Source: an uncultured Bacilli bacterium
GTDB lineage: Bacteria; Bacillota_I; Bacilli_A; RF39; UBA660
Length of the DNA: 64,000 bases
Direction: 5' to 3'
Assembly: GCA_934162665.1 (NCBI GenBank)
Contig: CAKPJN010000006.1
Location: 1-64,000, forward strand
In this document: positions 18,078 to 27,501 of the stretch, in pieces
Numbering within the stretch: position 1 is the first letter of the stretch
How the letters are laid out: every line of letters begins with the position of its first letter
The notes under the pieces: generated by a model
Database searches by the model: none
What the model was told of the DNA's origin: nothing
What the model saw: only the letters and a program-made list of their open reading frames with translations
Translations under genes and position numbers: made by a program

Positions 18078-19523
18078 ATGCAAAAAAATACATCTCATAG
18101 TAATTTACTTATATTTTCAGAAAATGAATTATCTAGTCTTTTCAATACACAAGAGGCAAAAAATAGATTTCTTAAAGAAAAAAATAAATTAATAAGAAAT
18201 GTATACAATGAATTATTTTATAATTTAGAAGAAAATGATTATAAAGATGAAAATATAGGCATAACTTATAAAAATAAAAATTTTTATATTACTCCATTAA
18301 ATATAATTAAAGAGTTAGCTTTCTCAATTGGACTTAATGAGGAATACAATAAAAATCTAAAAGATATATATGATTACAATGCGTTATACCAAGAGTTTAG
18401 CAAAATGATTAATAAAAGAATTGCTTTAACCATTAAAATTTCATCTTTCGATGACTTAAAAGAATTAGATGAAGATATTTATAACGTTATAGAACAAGAC
18501 AATTTATCAGATAAAAAGAAACAAAGAGTATTAAAAGAAATAAAAAGTATAATGATCAAAGAGTTAAAGAAAACTCTAAAACAAGCTGAAACTATATTTC
18601 TAAAAAATGATTTATATATATCTAGCAACCTATTAATTAATTTTGATCAAGAAAAGAAAGAATTATTAATTAATGCTAAAAAATTAGAAAAGTTAGAAAA
18701 AACTTCAGTTGGAGAAATTAATTTTGATAATATAACAGATATAACTAACTATTATTTAAAAATATCTAAAACAAGTAATAATAAAAATATTGTGTTAGAA
18801 AAAAAAGATAAAAATATATCATATTCACCAAGTGATTTTAAAACTGACTATCAAAACTTCTTAAAAAAATTGTTACAATACGGAAGTAAAAATGAAGAAC
18901 TTTACCGTATAATAAATAGTTGTTTATTAAAAAAAGATGACTATCATATTAATCAACCAACAATAGATAAAAAAATCTATCAAAAAGAAGCAAAAGATAC
19001 TTCAAAAAGAAAAAAGATGTCACTTGAAGATAAATTAAAATTATTAAATGACAAAGAGAAATTTTTTAACAACTCAAACTATTTATATAAAATAGAAGGA
19101 ATAAACAAATTAAAAGACTATAATGGATATATTTATCCAAATGGTAAAATAGTATTTGAAAAGTACTATACGACCAAAACTAGTTCTTTGCCTACAATTG
19201 AAGAAGCAATATATGTAATGGATATTAAAAACTTTTTGTATATGACAAATTATAGTAGAAAAGAAATAATTGCGTATATTGACAATTATAACTGTAAAAA
19301 TGTTAGAAGAATCTATCATTATGAGAACTGGCAAAGAGAAGTATTAAAAGAAATAAATCAAAAAACTAAATACAATAAAGATAATATTGAAAAGGAAATA
19401 TTAAAGGCACTTACTAAATATAAATCTAAAAAAGAGAATATATTGAATCATATAAATATATTTAAAAATTTTAAAGTTTGTGTCAAAGAACAAATACCTA
19501 GGCTTAAATCAATACAACAATAA
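18078..19523 (+). CDS. Unknown protein, paralogue B (481 aa)
   Basis: This is a second copy of the family above, 18 bases downstream with its own AAGGAAGTG site, so the two form an operon. The C-terminal domain repeats the conserved pattern (YIYPNGKIVFEKYYTTKT, EAIYVMDIKNF, EIIAYI, VRRIYHYENW). The N-terminal halves are much more diverged. There is no signal peptide, membrane span or known catalytic motif. The conserved aromatic and basic residues in the shared C-terminal domain suggest a ligand- or nucleic-acid-binding module, but this is only a guess. Confidence 0.8.
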   Translation: MQKNTSHSNLLIFSENELSSLFNTQEAKNRFLKEKNKLIRNVYNELFYNLEENDYKDENIGITYKNKNFYITPLNIIKELAFSIGLNEEYNKNLKDIYDYNALYQEFSKMINKRIALTIKISSFDDLKELDEDIYNVIEQDNLSDKKKQRVLKEIKSIMIKELKKTLKQAETIFLKNDLYISSNLLINFDQEKKELLINAKKLEKLEKTSVGEINFDNITDITNYYLKISKTSNNKNIVLEKKDKNISYSPSDFKTDYQNFLKKLLQYGSKNEELYRIINSCLLKKDDYHINQPTIDKKIYQKEAKDTSKRKKMSLEDKLKLLNDKEKFFNNSNYLYKIEGINKLKDYNGYIYPNGKIVFEKYYTTKTSSLPTIEEAIYVMDIKNFLYMTNYSRKEIIAYIDNYNCKNVRRIYHYENWQREVLKEINQKTKYNKDNIEKEILKALTKYKSKKENILNHINIFKNFKVCVKEQIPRLKSIQQ

Positions 19524-19584
19524 ATAATAAGACTTGGAGAAATCCAGGTTTTTTGATATAATAAATTAGAAAATTGGTGATAAA

Positions 19585-21381
19585 ATGAAACAAGAAAATA
19601 TTAGAAATTTTTGCATAATTGCGCACATAGATCATGGGAAGAGTACTCTTGCCGATAGAATATTAGAACGTACTAACGCTATTGAAAAAAGAGAATTAAA
19701 GACACAAATGTTAGATTCTATGGATATAGAAAGAGAGCGTGGTATTACAATTAAATTAAATGCAGTAGGCCTAGATTATACTTATAATAATGAGACATAT
19801 CGTTTTCATTTGATAGATACTCCAGGTCATGTTGATTTTTCTTACGAAGTATCAAGAAGTCTAGCAGCTTGTGAAGGTGCATTATTAATAGTAGATGCAA
19901 CGCAAGGAGTAGAAGCACAAACACTTGCTAATTTATATTTAGCTATTGATAATGATTTAACCGTAATACCAGTTTTGAACAAAATAGACCTACCTAGTGC
20001 TAATATTGAAAAAGTCGAAGAAGAATTAGAAAATATTGGTTTCAATAAAAAAGATATTGTAAAAGTCAGTGCCAAAACAGGAGAAGGAGTAGATACGTTA
20101 CTAGAAGAAATTATAAAACAGATTCCTAGCCCAACTGGTGATAATAATAAGCCATTAAAAGCTCTTATTTTTGATAGTATTTTCGATTCATACCGTGGAG
20201 TGTTAATTAATATTAGAATAAGAGAAGGAATTTTAAAAGTAGGGGATATCATAAGAATGATGGAGACAAACGCTACTTACGAAGTTTTAGGAATCTCTAT
20301 CAATACTCCAAAGGAGAAAAAATTAAAAGAACTAAAAGCAGGAGAAGTAGGATATATTTATGCATCCATTAAAAGTATTAGTGATGTTCATGTTGGAGAT
20401 ACGATAACGCTTGATAAAGAACCCGCCTTAGAAAAACTACCAGGTTATAAAAAAATGAAACCAATGGTATATTGTGGCCTTTATCCAATTGAATCTTCAA
20501 AATTTGAAGAATTAAGAGAAGCTTTAGAAAAATTGACATTAAACGATGCATCATTAACTTTTGAACCAGAAACATCAAAAGCTCTAGGATTTGGTTTTAG
20601 ATGTGGTTTTTTAGGCCTTTTACATATGGAAATAATAGAAGAAAGAATCGAAAGAGAATTTCACATTGAATTAATCGCAACTTCACCATCAGTTATATAT
20701 GAAGTAATATTAACAGATAAAACAAAAACTATGGTAGATTCTCCTGTAAAAATGCCTAAACAAGAAGTAATTTCAAAGACATTAGAACCTTATGTAAAAG
20801 CCGCAATTTTTACCCCCAGCGAGTATATAGGGCCGATTATGGAACTATGTCAAGATAAACGAGGCACATTTATAAATATGGATTACTTAGATAAAGAAAG
20901 AGTAACTATTCATTATGAACTTCCACTCTCAGAAATAGTATATGACTTCTTTGATAAGTTAAAATCATATACAAAAGGATATGCTTCATTCGATTATGAA
21001 ATATCAGATTATAGAGAAAGTAATTTAGTAAAAATGGATATTTTATTAAATGGTGAAATAGTAGATGCCCTAAGCAGTATTGTCCATAAAGACTTTGCTT
21101 ATCAACGAGGAAAACTTATTGTTGAAAAATTAAGAGAAATAATCCCAAGACAATTATTCGAAGTACCAATTCAAGCCGCAATTGGACATCATATTATCGC
21201 AAGAACTGATATAAAAGCCATGAGAAAAAACGTATTAGCTAAATGTTATGGTGGAGATATCACTCGTAAGAAAAAATTATTAGAAAAGCAAAAAGAAGGT
21301 AAAAAACGAATGAAACAAATAGGAAATGTAGAAGTACCACAAGAAGCTTTCTTATCCATTTTGTCAACTAATAATAAATAG
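19585..21381 (+). CDS. lepA: Elongation factor 4 (LepA)
   Basis: LepA is a ribosome-associated translational GTPase linked to back-translocation and small-subunit biogenesis. The 598-aa length is typical. The GTPase motifs are AHIDHGKST (G1), ERGITI (G2), DTPGHVDF (G3) and NKIDLP (G4). The LepA-specific C-terminal domain follows, containing AKCYGGDITRKKKLLEKQKE and ending QEAFLSIL. It lies directly before hemW, as in Bacillus. Confidence 0.97.
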   Translation: MKQENIRNFCIIAHIDHGKSTLADRILERTNAIEKRELKTQMLDSMDIERERGITIKLNAVGLDYTYNNETYRFHLIDTPGHVDFSYEVSRSLAACEGALLIVDATQGVEAQTLANLYLAIDNDLTVIPVLNKIDLPSANIEKVEEELENIGFNKKDIVKVSAKTGEGVDTLLEEIIKQIPSPTGDNNKPLKALIFDSIFDSYRGVLINIRIREGILKVGDIIRMMETNATYEVLGISINTPKEKKLKELKAGEVGYIYASIKSISDVHVGDTITLDKEPALEKLPGYKKMKPMVYCGLYPIESSKFEELREALEKLTLNDASLTFEPETSKALGFGFRCGFLGLLHMEIIEERIEREFHIELIATSPSVIYEVILTDKTKTMVDSPVKMPKQEVISKTLEPYVKAAIFTPSEYIGPIMELCQDKRGTFINMDYLDKERVTIHYELPLSEIVYDFFDKLKSYTKGYASFDYEISDYRESNLVKMDILLNGEIVDALSSIVHKDFAYQRGKLIVEKLREIIPRQLFEVPIQAAIGHHIIARTDIKAMRKNVLAKCYGGDITRKKKLLEKQKEGKKRMKQIGNVEVPQEAFLSILSTNNK

Positions 21382-21392
21382 GAAGTGTAAAG

Positions 21393-22520
21393 ATGCAGTA
21401 TGTAAATTCAAATGAAGAAATAAAAGCAGCTTATATTCATATTCCCTTCTGTGATAAGATTTGTTCTTATTGTGACTTTTGTAAACAATTATATAATAAA
21501 AATTTAGTAGATAAATATCTAGAAAGCCTATCAAAAGAGATAAATGAAGAATATCAAAAAGAAGTATTAAAAACAATCTATATAGGTGGTGGAACACCAA
21601 GTAGTCTAACACCTACACAACTAAAAAAACTCTTTGAAATAATATCCATTATAAAAAAAGATAAAAATTATGAAATGACCGTAGAATGTAATTTTGAAAA
21701 TATTACAAAAGAAAAATTAGATATTATGAAACAAAATGGAGTAAATAGAATTAGTTTTGGTATGCAGTCAACAATAAATAAAAATCTTGAATTTTTAAAC
21801 AGATCTTTTTCAAAGAAAAAAATAGTTGATATAATTAATTATTCAAAAGAAATCGGACTAACTAATATAAATATCGATTTGATGTACGCCATTCCCAATC
21901 AAACAATAGAAGATTTGAATCAAGACCTTAAATTTGTCTTGAGTCTAGATATTCCACATATTTCTACTTATTCATTAATTATTGAAGATCACACATTGCT
22001 TAAAATTAAAAACACCAAACCAATTTCAGAAGACTTAGATAGTTCAATGTATAACTTTATAAGTGATATCCTTAAGAAAAATAATTATATTCATTATGAA
22101 ATAAGTAATTTTTCTAAAAAAGGCTATGAATCAAAGCACAATCTAGTCTATTGGAAAAATGAAAAATATTATGGATTTGGATTAGGTGCTAGTTCTTATA
22201 TTGGTAATAAGAGAATAGTTAAGACTAAATCATTTCAAAAATATATTCAAGGTAATAGGATATATGAGGAAGAAATACTTACAAATGAAGATGAAATAGC
22301 TTATCAAATTATTTTAAATTTACGTCTAAAAGAAGGTATAGATAAGAAAAACTTCAAAAGAAGGTTTTATAAAGAGGTAAAAGAGTGTTATAATTATGAT
22401 AGTTTAGTAAAACAAAATTTACTACAAGAAACAAAATATAATATATATATCAAAGAAAAACATTTATATATTAGTAATGAAATTATTATAAAATTTCTAG
22501 AAGGAGTAGTACATGAATAA
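21393..22520 (+). CDS. hemW: Radical SAM protein HemW (heme chaperone-like)
   Basis: HemW is a radical S-adenosylmethionine protein, often misannotated as coproporphyrinogen III oxidase, now regarded as a heme-binding chaperone. The 375-aa protein shows HIPFCDKICSYCDFC, with the Cys-x3-Cys-x2-Cys iron-sulfur ligands and the extra C typical of HemN/HemW. TIYIGGGTPSSL, the NINIDLMYAIPNQT segment and a C-terminal winged domain follow. It is 11 bases after lepA, and its stop overlaps the start of the next gene. No heme biosynthesis gene is present in the window. Confidence 0.93.
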   Translation: MQYVNSNEEIKAAYIHIPFCDKICSYCDFCKQLYNKNLVDKYLESLSKEINEEYQKEVLKTIYIGGGTPSSLTPTQLKKLFEIISIIKKDKNYEMTVECNFENITKEKLDIMKQNGVNRISFGMQSTINKNLEFLNRSFSKKKIVDIINYSKEIGLTNINIDLMYAIPNQTIEDLNQDLKFVLSLDIPHISTYSLIIEDHTLLKIKNTKPISEDLDSSMYNFISDILKKNNYIHYEISNFSKKGYESKHNLVYWKNEKYYGFGLGASSYIGNKRIVKTKSFQKYIQGNRIYEEEILTNEDEIAYQIILNLRLKEGIDKKNFKRRFYKEVKECYNYDSLVKQNLLQETKYNIYIKEKHLYISNEIIIKFLEGVVHE

Positions 22521-23094
22521 AAAAGAACATTTTAAAAAAGAATTATCCTATATCAAAAGCGATCGAATTAAAAAAGCAAATGAAACAATGCTTGAATTAT
22601 TACCAGATTACTTTTTTGAAATCGCAGCATCATCTACTGGAAAATATCATCCAGAGTATGCACTTGGTAAAGGAGGACTTATTCGTCATACAAAAGCGGC
22701 AGTTAGAATTGGATTTGAACTTTTATCTAATCCATCAATTGGTGATAAATATACAAGTGATGAAAAGGATCTTATGTTAATGGGTCTAATGTTACATGAC
22801 GGATTAAAATTAGGTCTACCACAAGAAAAATATACTAGATTTGATCATCCTATATTGATTGCTGACTTCATTATGGATAATGAAGAAAAACTAGGATTAG
22901 AGATAAATGAAATAGAATTTTTATGTGATATAGTTAAAACACATATGGGCGTTTGGACAAAAGATTATAACGGAGAAGAAATCTTAGAAGCCCCTAAAAC
23001 AAAATATCAAAATTTTGTCCATATGTGTGACTATCTAGCAAGTAGAAAATGTTTATTACTACCTTTTGATGAAAATAATAATATTAATGTTTAA
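22513..23094 (+). CDS. HD-domain phosphohydrolase-like protein
   Basis: The 193-aa protein has an HD-domain pattern: His in LIRHTKAAVRIG, the HD pair in GLMLHDGLKLG, a further His in TRFDHPILIADFI, and VKTHMGVW with a later MCDYLASR aspartate. HD proteins bind metal ions and hydrolyse phosphoesters, often nucleotides. The substrate is not predictable here. It overlaps hemW by 8 bases and is followed 20 bases later by thymidylate kinase, so a nucleotide-related role is plausible. Confidence 0.8.
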   Translation: MNKKEHFKKELSYIKSDRIKKANETMLELLPDYFFEIAASSTGKYHPEYALGKGGLIRHTKAAVRIGFELLSNPSIGDKYTSDEKDLMLMGLMLHDGLKLGLPQEKYTRFDHPILIADFIMDNEEKLGLEINEIEFLCDIVKTHMGVWTKDYNGEEILEAPKTKYQNFVHMCDYLASRKCLLLPFDENNNINV

Positions 23095-23114
23095 TATAAA
23101 GGAGAAATTATTTT

Positions 23115-23795
23115 ATGGCAGTAGGTAAATTAATTGTAATTGAGGGAACTGACTGTTCTGGAAAAGAAACCCAAACTAAATTATTAGAAAAAAGGCTAAA
23201 TGAAGAAGGAAAAAAGTGTATATGCTTATCATTTCCAATGTATGATACTCCAACTGGTAAAATAATAGGAGGTTCATATCTAGGAAAAAAAGAAATATCT
23301 GATAGTCTTTTTGATGAGGGTTCAGCAAACGTAGATCCATATATATCATGTTTATATTATGCTGCCGATAGAAAATATAATATTAATAAAGTGACAGATT
23401 ATATAAATGATGGTTACATAGTAATATTAGATCGTTATACAACTTCAAACATGGCTTACCAGGGAGGTAAAATATTAGATCAAGATGAAAGATTTAATAT
23501 GTACAATTGGATTGATAAATTAGAATTTTGGTTACTAAAATTACCTGTCCCTGACAAAACAATATTCCTACATATGCCTTATGAATATTCAAAAGAGTTA
23601 ATGAAAAATAGAGAGTATCTAGATGATAATGAAAAAGAAGAAACTCATTTAAAAAATGCAGAAAAGGCTTATATTGAATTGCAAGAGTTATATAATTGGA
23701 ATAAAATAGAATGCGTCAAAGACGGAAGAATCAAGACAAAAGAAGAAATTAATGATGAAATTATAGAAATTCTTAATGACTATTTAAAAAAATAA
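23115..23795 (+). CDS. tmk: Thymidylate kinase
   Basis: This enzyme phosphorylates dTMP to dTDP for DNA synthesis. The 226-aa protein has the P-loop EGTDCSGKETQ (residues 9-19), the DRYTTSNMAYQGGK motif with the DR(Y) signature, and a lid region after residue 150 with ELMKNREYLDDNEKEE. The family is usually about 210 aa; the lid is longer and more acidic than in Bacillus Tmk. GGAGAAATT precedes the ATG. Confidence 0.92.
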   Translation: MAVGKLIVIEGTDCSGKETQTKLLEKRLNEEGKKCICLSFPMYDTPTGKIIGGSYLGKKEISDSLFDEGSANVDPYISCLYYAADRKYNINKVTDYINDGYIVILDRYTTSNMAYQGGKILDQDERFNMYNWIDKLEFWLLKLPVPDKTIFLHMPYEYSKELMKNREYLDDNEKEETHLKNAEKAYIELQELYNWNKIECVKDGRIKTKEEINDEIIEILNDYLKK

Positions 23796-23800
23796 TACAA

Positions 23801-23836
23801 AAAAATGCTTAAGATTTATTTTTAAGCATTTTTATT
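23801..23836. terminator. Bidirectional terminator between tmk and the pilus ATPase
   Basis: A 12-bp perfect stem, AAAAATGCTTAA/TTAAGCATTTTT, with a 9-base loop serves both convergent genes. The ATPase stop codon falls inside its right arm. Confidence 0.9.
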
Positions 23837-25345
23837 TATATTTGGAATTCCTGAGACAATTGGTAAATCAGTATTCGTTTGTCCAGGTAATGATTGAACT
23901 ATATTATTTTTATTATGAATGTGAGTAGTCACAATAGGATTAAAATTAGGATTAACAACCGGCTTATTAGTGTTTAGACTAGCTATACTACTAACAATTT
24001 CTGATTTAGTATTATTAGCCTCTAAATTTGAATTAGCAAGTGGAGTAGCAGACTCAATTTTAGAAGTGGTTATCATTTGATTAATTGAATTAGTATTTGG
24101 CATAGTATTTACGTTATTTACATGTGTTGACTCAGCTTTATAATTATCATCATCATCAAAATCTATTTCAATAATTTTATATATTTCATCAAAACTAGTA
24201 ATACCTTCAAGAACTTTATCAAGGCCATCTTGAAGTAGGGTAATAACATTAGATGTATAAACTAATTTAGCAAGTTCTTCTTTAGTGATATCTTCATTAC
24301 TTATAGCTAATCGTATATTTTCATCAATTTCAAGTACTTCTTGAACAGCAATTCTTCCAGAATAACCATTATGACATTCATTACATCCCTCATGATCAGC
24401 ATCCCAAACAGTAGTTATATCTTTATTTAAATATTTTTTAAATACTTTTTTCTCATATTCAGTAGGAACTCTTTGTATACGACATTTAGGACATAACTTT
24501 TTCGCAAGTCTTTGAGAAATAATTCCTGTAAGTGCACTAGCAAGTAAATATCTTTCAACATTCATATCTAAAAGTCTTTCAATAGTTGCTAAAGAGTTGT
24601 TTGTATGGATTGTAGATAAAACTAAATGACCAGTTATAGATGCACGAACAGCTATTTTTGCAGTTTCAGAATCACGAATTTCACCAATAAGTATAATATT
24701 AGGGTCTTGTCTTAAAATAGAACGTAAAACTGTTGCGAAATCAAGACCAATTTCACTATTTACTTGCACTTGATTAAGGCCTTCAATATTCATTTCAATA
24801 GGATCTTCAACAGTAATAATGTTAGTTTCAGGTTTATTTAATGCCTGCAATATAGAATAAGTAGTAGTAGTTTTACCTGTACCTGTAGCACCAGTAACTA
24901 AGATAATTCCATTAGGAACTTCAATCATTCTTTTTAATTTTAAAAAATTAGTATGTGAAAATCCTAAATTTTCAATTCCTTCCAAACTTCTACTATAATC
25001 CAATATACGAATAACAATTTTTTCTCCTTCATTAGTAGGTAAACAAGAAACACGCATATCAAGATAAACGCCACCAAATTCTCCTTTAATAGAACCGTCT
25101 TGAGGAAGACGAGATTCAGTTATATTCATATTAGCAAGTAATTTTAAACGTGTTATTAAATTTCTTTCATAAGCTTTCGGAATAATTGCGAAATCCTGTA
25201 AATCACCATCAACTCTTATTCTTACAATTAATCCATTATCTCTAGGGTCAAAATGAATATCAGATGCATCTGCTCTAGAAGCAGATACGATAATATAATC
25301 AGCAATTTGCGTGATAGGTGTCTTTTTAAAATCGAATGTGACCAT
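23822..25345 (-). CDS. GspE/PilB-type assembly ATPase
   Basis: This hexameric ATPase powers assembly of type IV pili or competence pseudopili. The 507-aa protein has an N-terminal domain (ASDIHFDP...VRIRVDG), Walker A GATGTGKTTTT near residue 155, the Asp box ITVEDPIE, Walker B ILIGEIRD, and the His box GHLVLSTIHTNN. Zinc cysteines follow (CPKC...CNECHNGYSGR). An unusual tail of about 110 residues after the core is rich in Asn, Ser and Thr and looks disordered. No GspF/PilC membrane partner or prepilin peptidase is in the window. Two pseudopilin genes diverge from its start. Confidence 0.93.
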   Translation of the reverse strand: MVTFDFKKTPITQIADYIIVSASRADASDIHFDPRDNGLIVRIRVDGDLQDFAIIPKAYERNLITRLKLLANMNITESRLPQDGSIKGEFGGVYLDMRVSCLPTNEGEKIVIRILDYSRSLEGIENLGFSHTNFLKLKRMIEVPNGIILVTGATGTGKTTTTYSILQALNKPETNIITVEDPIEMNIEGLNQVQVNSEIGLDFATVLRSILRQDPNIILIGEIRDSETAKIAVRASITGHLVLSTIHTNNSLATIERLLDMNVERYLLASALTGIISQRLAKKLCPKCRIQRVPTEYEKKVFKKYLNKDITTVWDADHEGCNECHNGYSGRIAVQEVLEIDENIRLAISNEDITKEELAKLVYTSNVITLLQDGLDKVLEGITSFDEIYKIIEIDFDDDDNYKAESTHVNNVNTMPNTNSINQMITTSKIESATPLANSNLEANNTKSEIVSSIASLNTNKPVVNPNFNPIVTTHIHNKNNIVQSLPGQTNTDLPIVSGIPNINKNA

Positions 25346-25442
25346 ACTATTTCAACCCCTTTTGTTTACTTTCCTATGGTATTTTACTATAAAATATTAT
25401 ATAATAAATTTATCATAATAGCAAGAAAGTAGATGATAATTT

Positions 25443-25958
25443 ATGAAAAATTTGAACAATAGGGGATTTGGTTTAGTTGAAACCTTGATTGTATCAGTTT
25501 TTGTCATGGGTATAATCTCACTAGTCTTTGTTAATTTTTATCCTCTAATTGGAGAATATGAAAAAAGAGAAGTTTATGATGATGTAGATGGAAAATATGC
25601 TGCATATTGGATGAAAACTTTATTTGAAGATAACTTACCAGATGATTTTGCTATTACTAACAATTATTATGTAATGGATTGTGATCATCTATTTGGTAAT
25701 AAAAACACATGCAAACATTTAAAGGAAAACTTCAATATCATAAATATGTATATTACAAATTTTAATATAACAAACTTTAAAACAACTGTTAAAAGTAATA
25801 ATGCCTTCTCAAGTAACCTTAAGGAATACGTTAACTACTTACCTAATTATTCAAAACAATCAGGAAAAAGCAAATATAGAATAATTTTAGAAATGAAAAG
25901 AACAAAAGATGGAAACGACTATAACGCATATTCTACTATGGAGGTAAATATAAAATGA
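25443..25958 (+). CDS. Pseudopilin-like protein 1
   Basis: The 171-aa protein begins with a short charged leader and then the class III prepilin motif NRGFGLVETLIVSVFVMGI, with Gly at the cleavage site and the conserved Glu at +5. A hydrophobic helix follows, then a soluble domain with two cysteines (MDCDHLFGNKNTCKH). It is divergent from the ATPase gene and overlaps the next pseudopilin by 4 bases (ATGA). It is probably a minor pseudopilin of the same machine. Confidence 0.85.
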   Translation: MKNLNNRGFGLVETLIVSVFVMGIISLVFVNFYPLIGEYEKREVYDDVDGKYAAYWMKTLFEDNLPDDFAITNNYYVMDCDHLFGNKNTCKHLKENFNIINMYITNFNITNFKTTVKSNNAFSSNLKEYVNYLPNYSKQSGKSKYRIILEMKRTKDGNDYNAYSTMEVNIK

Positions 25959-26566
25959 AAAAATTAGATAATAAAGGGATGACAATAGTTGAAATATTAG
26001 TTTGCTTTGTTCTAGTAGTAGCTATTTCTGCATCACTATTTAAAACATTGAATAATTACCGTTCCAAACAGCAATTAGAGTCCGATCGAAGCCAAATAAT
26101 AAAATATAAAAATCTACTTACTAAAGAAATACAAACAGATTTAATAACTAAAAATGTTATTGATGCAAATATAGAAGGACCCATATCAGAAGATAGTAAC
26201 GAAAGAAAAACAAAGTATATTATAACTTTTACATTCAAGGATAATTCATCAAAACAACTAATAATAACAAAACATCTAGCTGCATATTCAATCGAAACTG
26301 GAACAGATGATGAAATTATAACCGATATCCCAGAATCTCAAGATATAGATGATAAATTTATAATTTCGTATGGGGGTATAAATTACAAATTACCAAATTT
26401 AGGTTCATATGAAAATCCAAATGGTAAAACAGTTTATGATTTCAAGATAAATAATATAGATATAAATAAAGACAATAATATATTAAGTATATATATTGGT
26501 TTTTATCATCATGAATTTGGAACTAGATACGCAATTGATATTGTCTGTCCAATAAATTATCAATAG
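25955..26566 (+). CDS. Pseudopilin-like protein 2
   Basis: The 203-aa protein has the prepilin signal DNKGMTIVEILVCFVLVV with Gly at -1 and Glu at +5, then a helix and a beta-rich domain. It is translationally coupled to the preceding pseudopilin. Its last bases overlap the end of the convergent ylbJ gene by 7 bases. Together with the ATPase and the prepilin at 8855 this suggests a type IV-like filament, perhaps for DNA uptake. Confidence 0.85.
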   Translation: MKKLDNKGMTIVEILVCFVLVVAISASLFKTLNNYRSKQQLESDRSQIIKYKNLLTKEIQTDLITKNVIDANIEGPISEDSNERKTKYIITFTFKDNSSKQLIITKHLAAYSIETGTDDEIITDIPESQDIDDKFIISYGGINYKLPNLGSYENPNGKTVYDFKINNIDINKDNNILSIYIGFYHHEFGTRYAIDIVCPINYQ

Positions 26567-27456
26567 AAATTGCACAATAGTAAAAATAAAGAGCAAGCAA
26601 TAATAATTTGAAAAATACGTCCAATCAGAAAATTTCTATATGAAATATTACTATTACCAATAATACTTTTAACTTGCATATGAATAGATATTCCTCCAAA
26701 GGAAATAAAACTAATAATAAATAGACACCTAATAATATTATTAGAAATAATTTTTGTACTAACAACACCTTTAGATAAATCAAAAAAACCATTAATTAAA
26801 ACATTACCAATTGGAGTAAAATTAAAATATTTAATAATAAAAGCAGAAATTAAAAAGAAAAATATTGACGTCCCATATATTAATAAAACAGTCTTCAATG
26901 AAGAATACACTGCATTAGTTAAATAATAAGAAAAGGTATAAGGAATAGTATCATCATAATTAGAAATAGAATTTTTTTCTTTAGGCTTTAATATAATACC
27001 AATTATAATATTAGAAAGTATTAACGATATTAATATATATAAAGATAATTTACTATCTTTAATAATTAAATTAACAGTGCCAAGTACAAATAACGGATTT
27101 GGAAAATGTGTAAATGAAATTAAATAATTGGCTGTATTTAAGTTAATTATTTTTTTATCTAAAAGTTCTTTTATATATTTACTACCACTAGGAAATCCGC
27201 TAATCATGCTCATAAGAACTACATAAAAGATAGCTCCATTAATATGTAATAAATTAGAAACAAATGAAACAAAACCATAATCAATTAATAAACTAGATAA
27301 AACAAAAAAGAAAAAAGCAGCAGGAAATAGCTTAGTAATAAAGAGTTTTGTGTAATATAAAACTTGATAAATCAAATAATTAGAATTGATAACAGATATA
27401 ATAAGTAATGTAAATATTCCAATAATTATTATAATTCTTTTGTATTTTCTTTTCAT
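26560..27456 (-). CDS. ylbJ: Sporulation membrane protein YlbJ-like
   Basis: The 298-aa polytopic protein has about eight membrane helices and the conserved segment SGFPSGSKYIKELLDKK followed by ISFTHFPNPLFVLGTV, matching the nucleoside-gate-like YlbJ family. In Bacillus, YlbJ is a sigma-E-dependent protein needed for spore cortex formation. The family length is about 400 aa in Bacillus, so this one is shorter. It is divergent from the YlbL-type protease; ylbJ and ylbL are also close neighbours in Bacillus. Confidence 0.85.
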   Translation of the reverse strand: MKRKYKRIIIIIGIFTLLIISVINSNYLIYQVLYYTKLFITKLFPAAFFFFVLSSLLIDYGFVSFVSNLLHINGAIFYVVLMSMISGFPSGSKYIKELLDKKIINLNTANYLISFTHFPNPLFVLGTVNLIIKDSKLSLYILISLILSNIIIGIILKPKEKNSISNYDDTIPYTFSYYLTNAVYSSLKTVLLIYGTSIFFFLISAFIIKYFNFTPIGNVLINGFFDLSKGVVSTKIISNNIIRCLFIISFISFGGISIHMQVKSIIGNSNISYRNFLIGRIFQIIIACSLFLLLCNFY

Positions 27457-27501
27457 ATTTCTCCATTTCTTTGTTATAATTAAATCATAAGGGATGATTA
27501 A

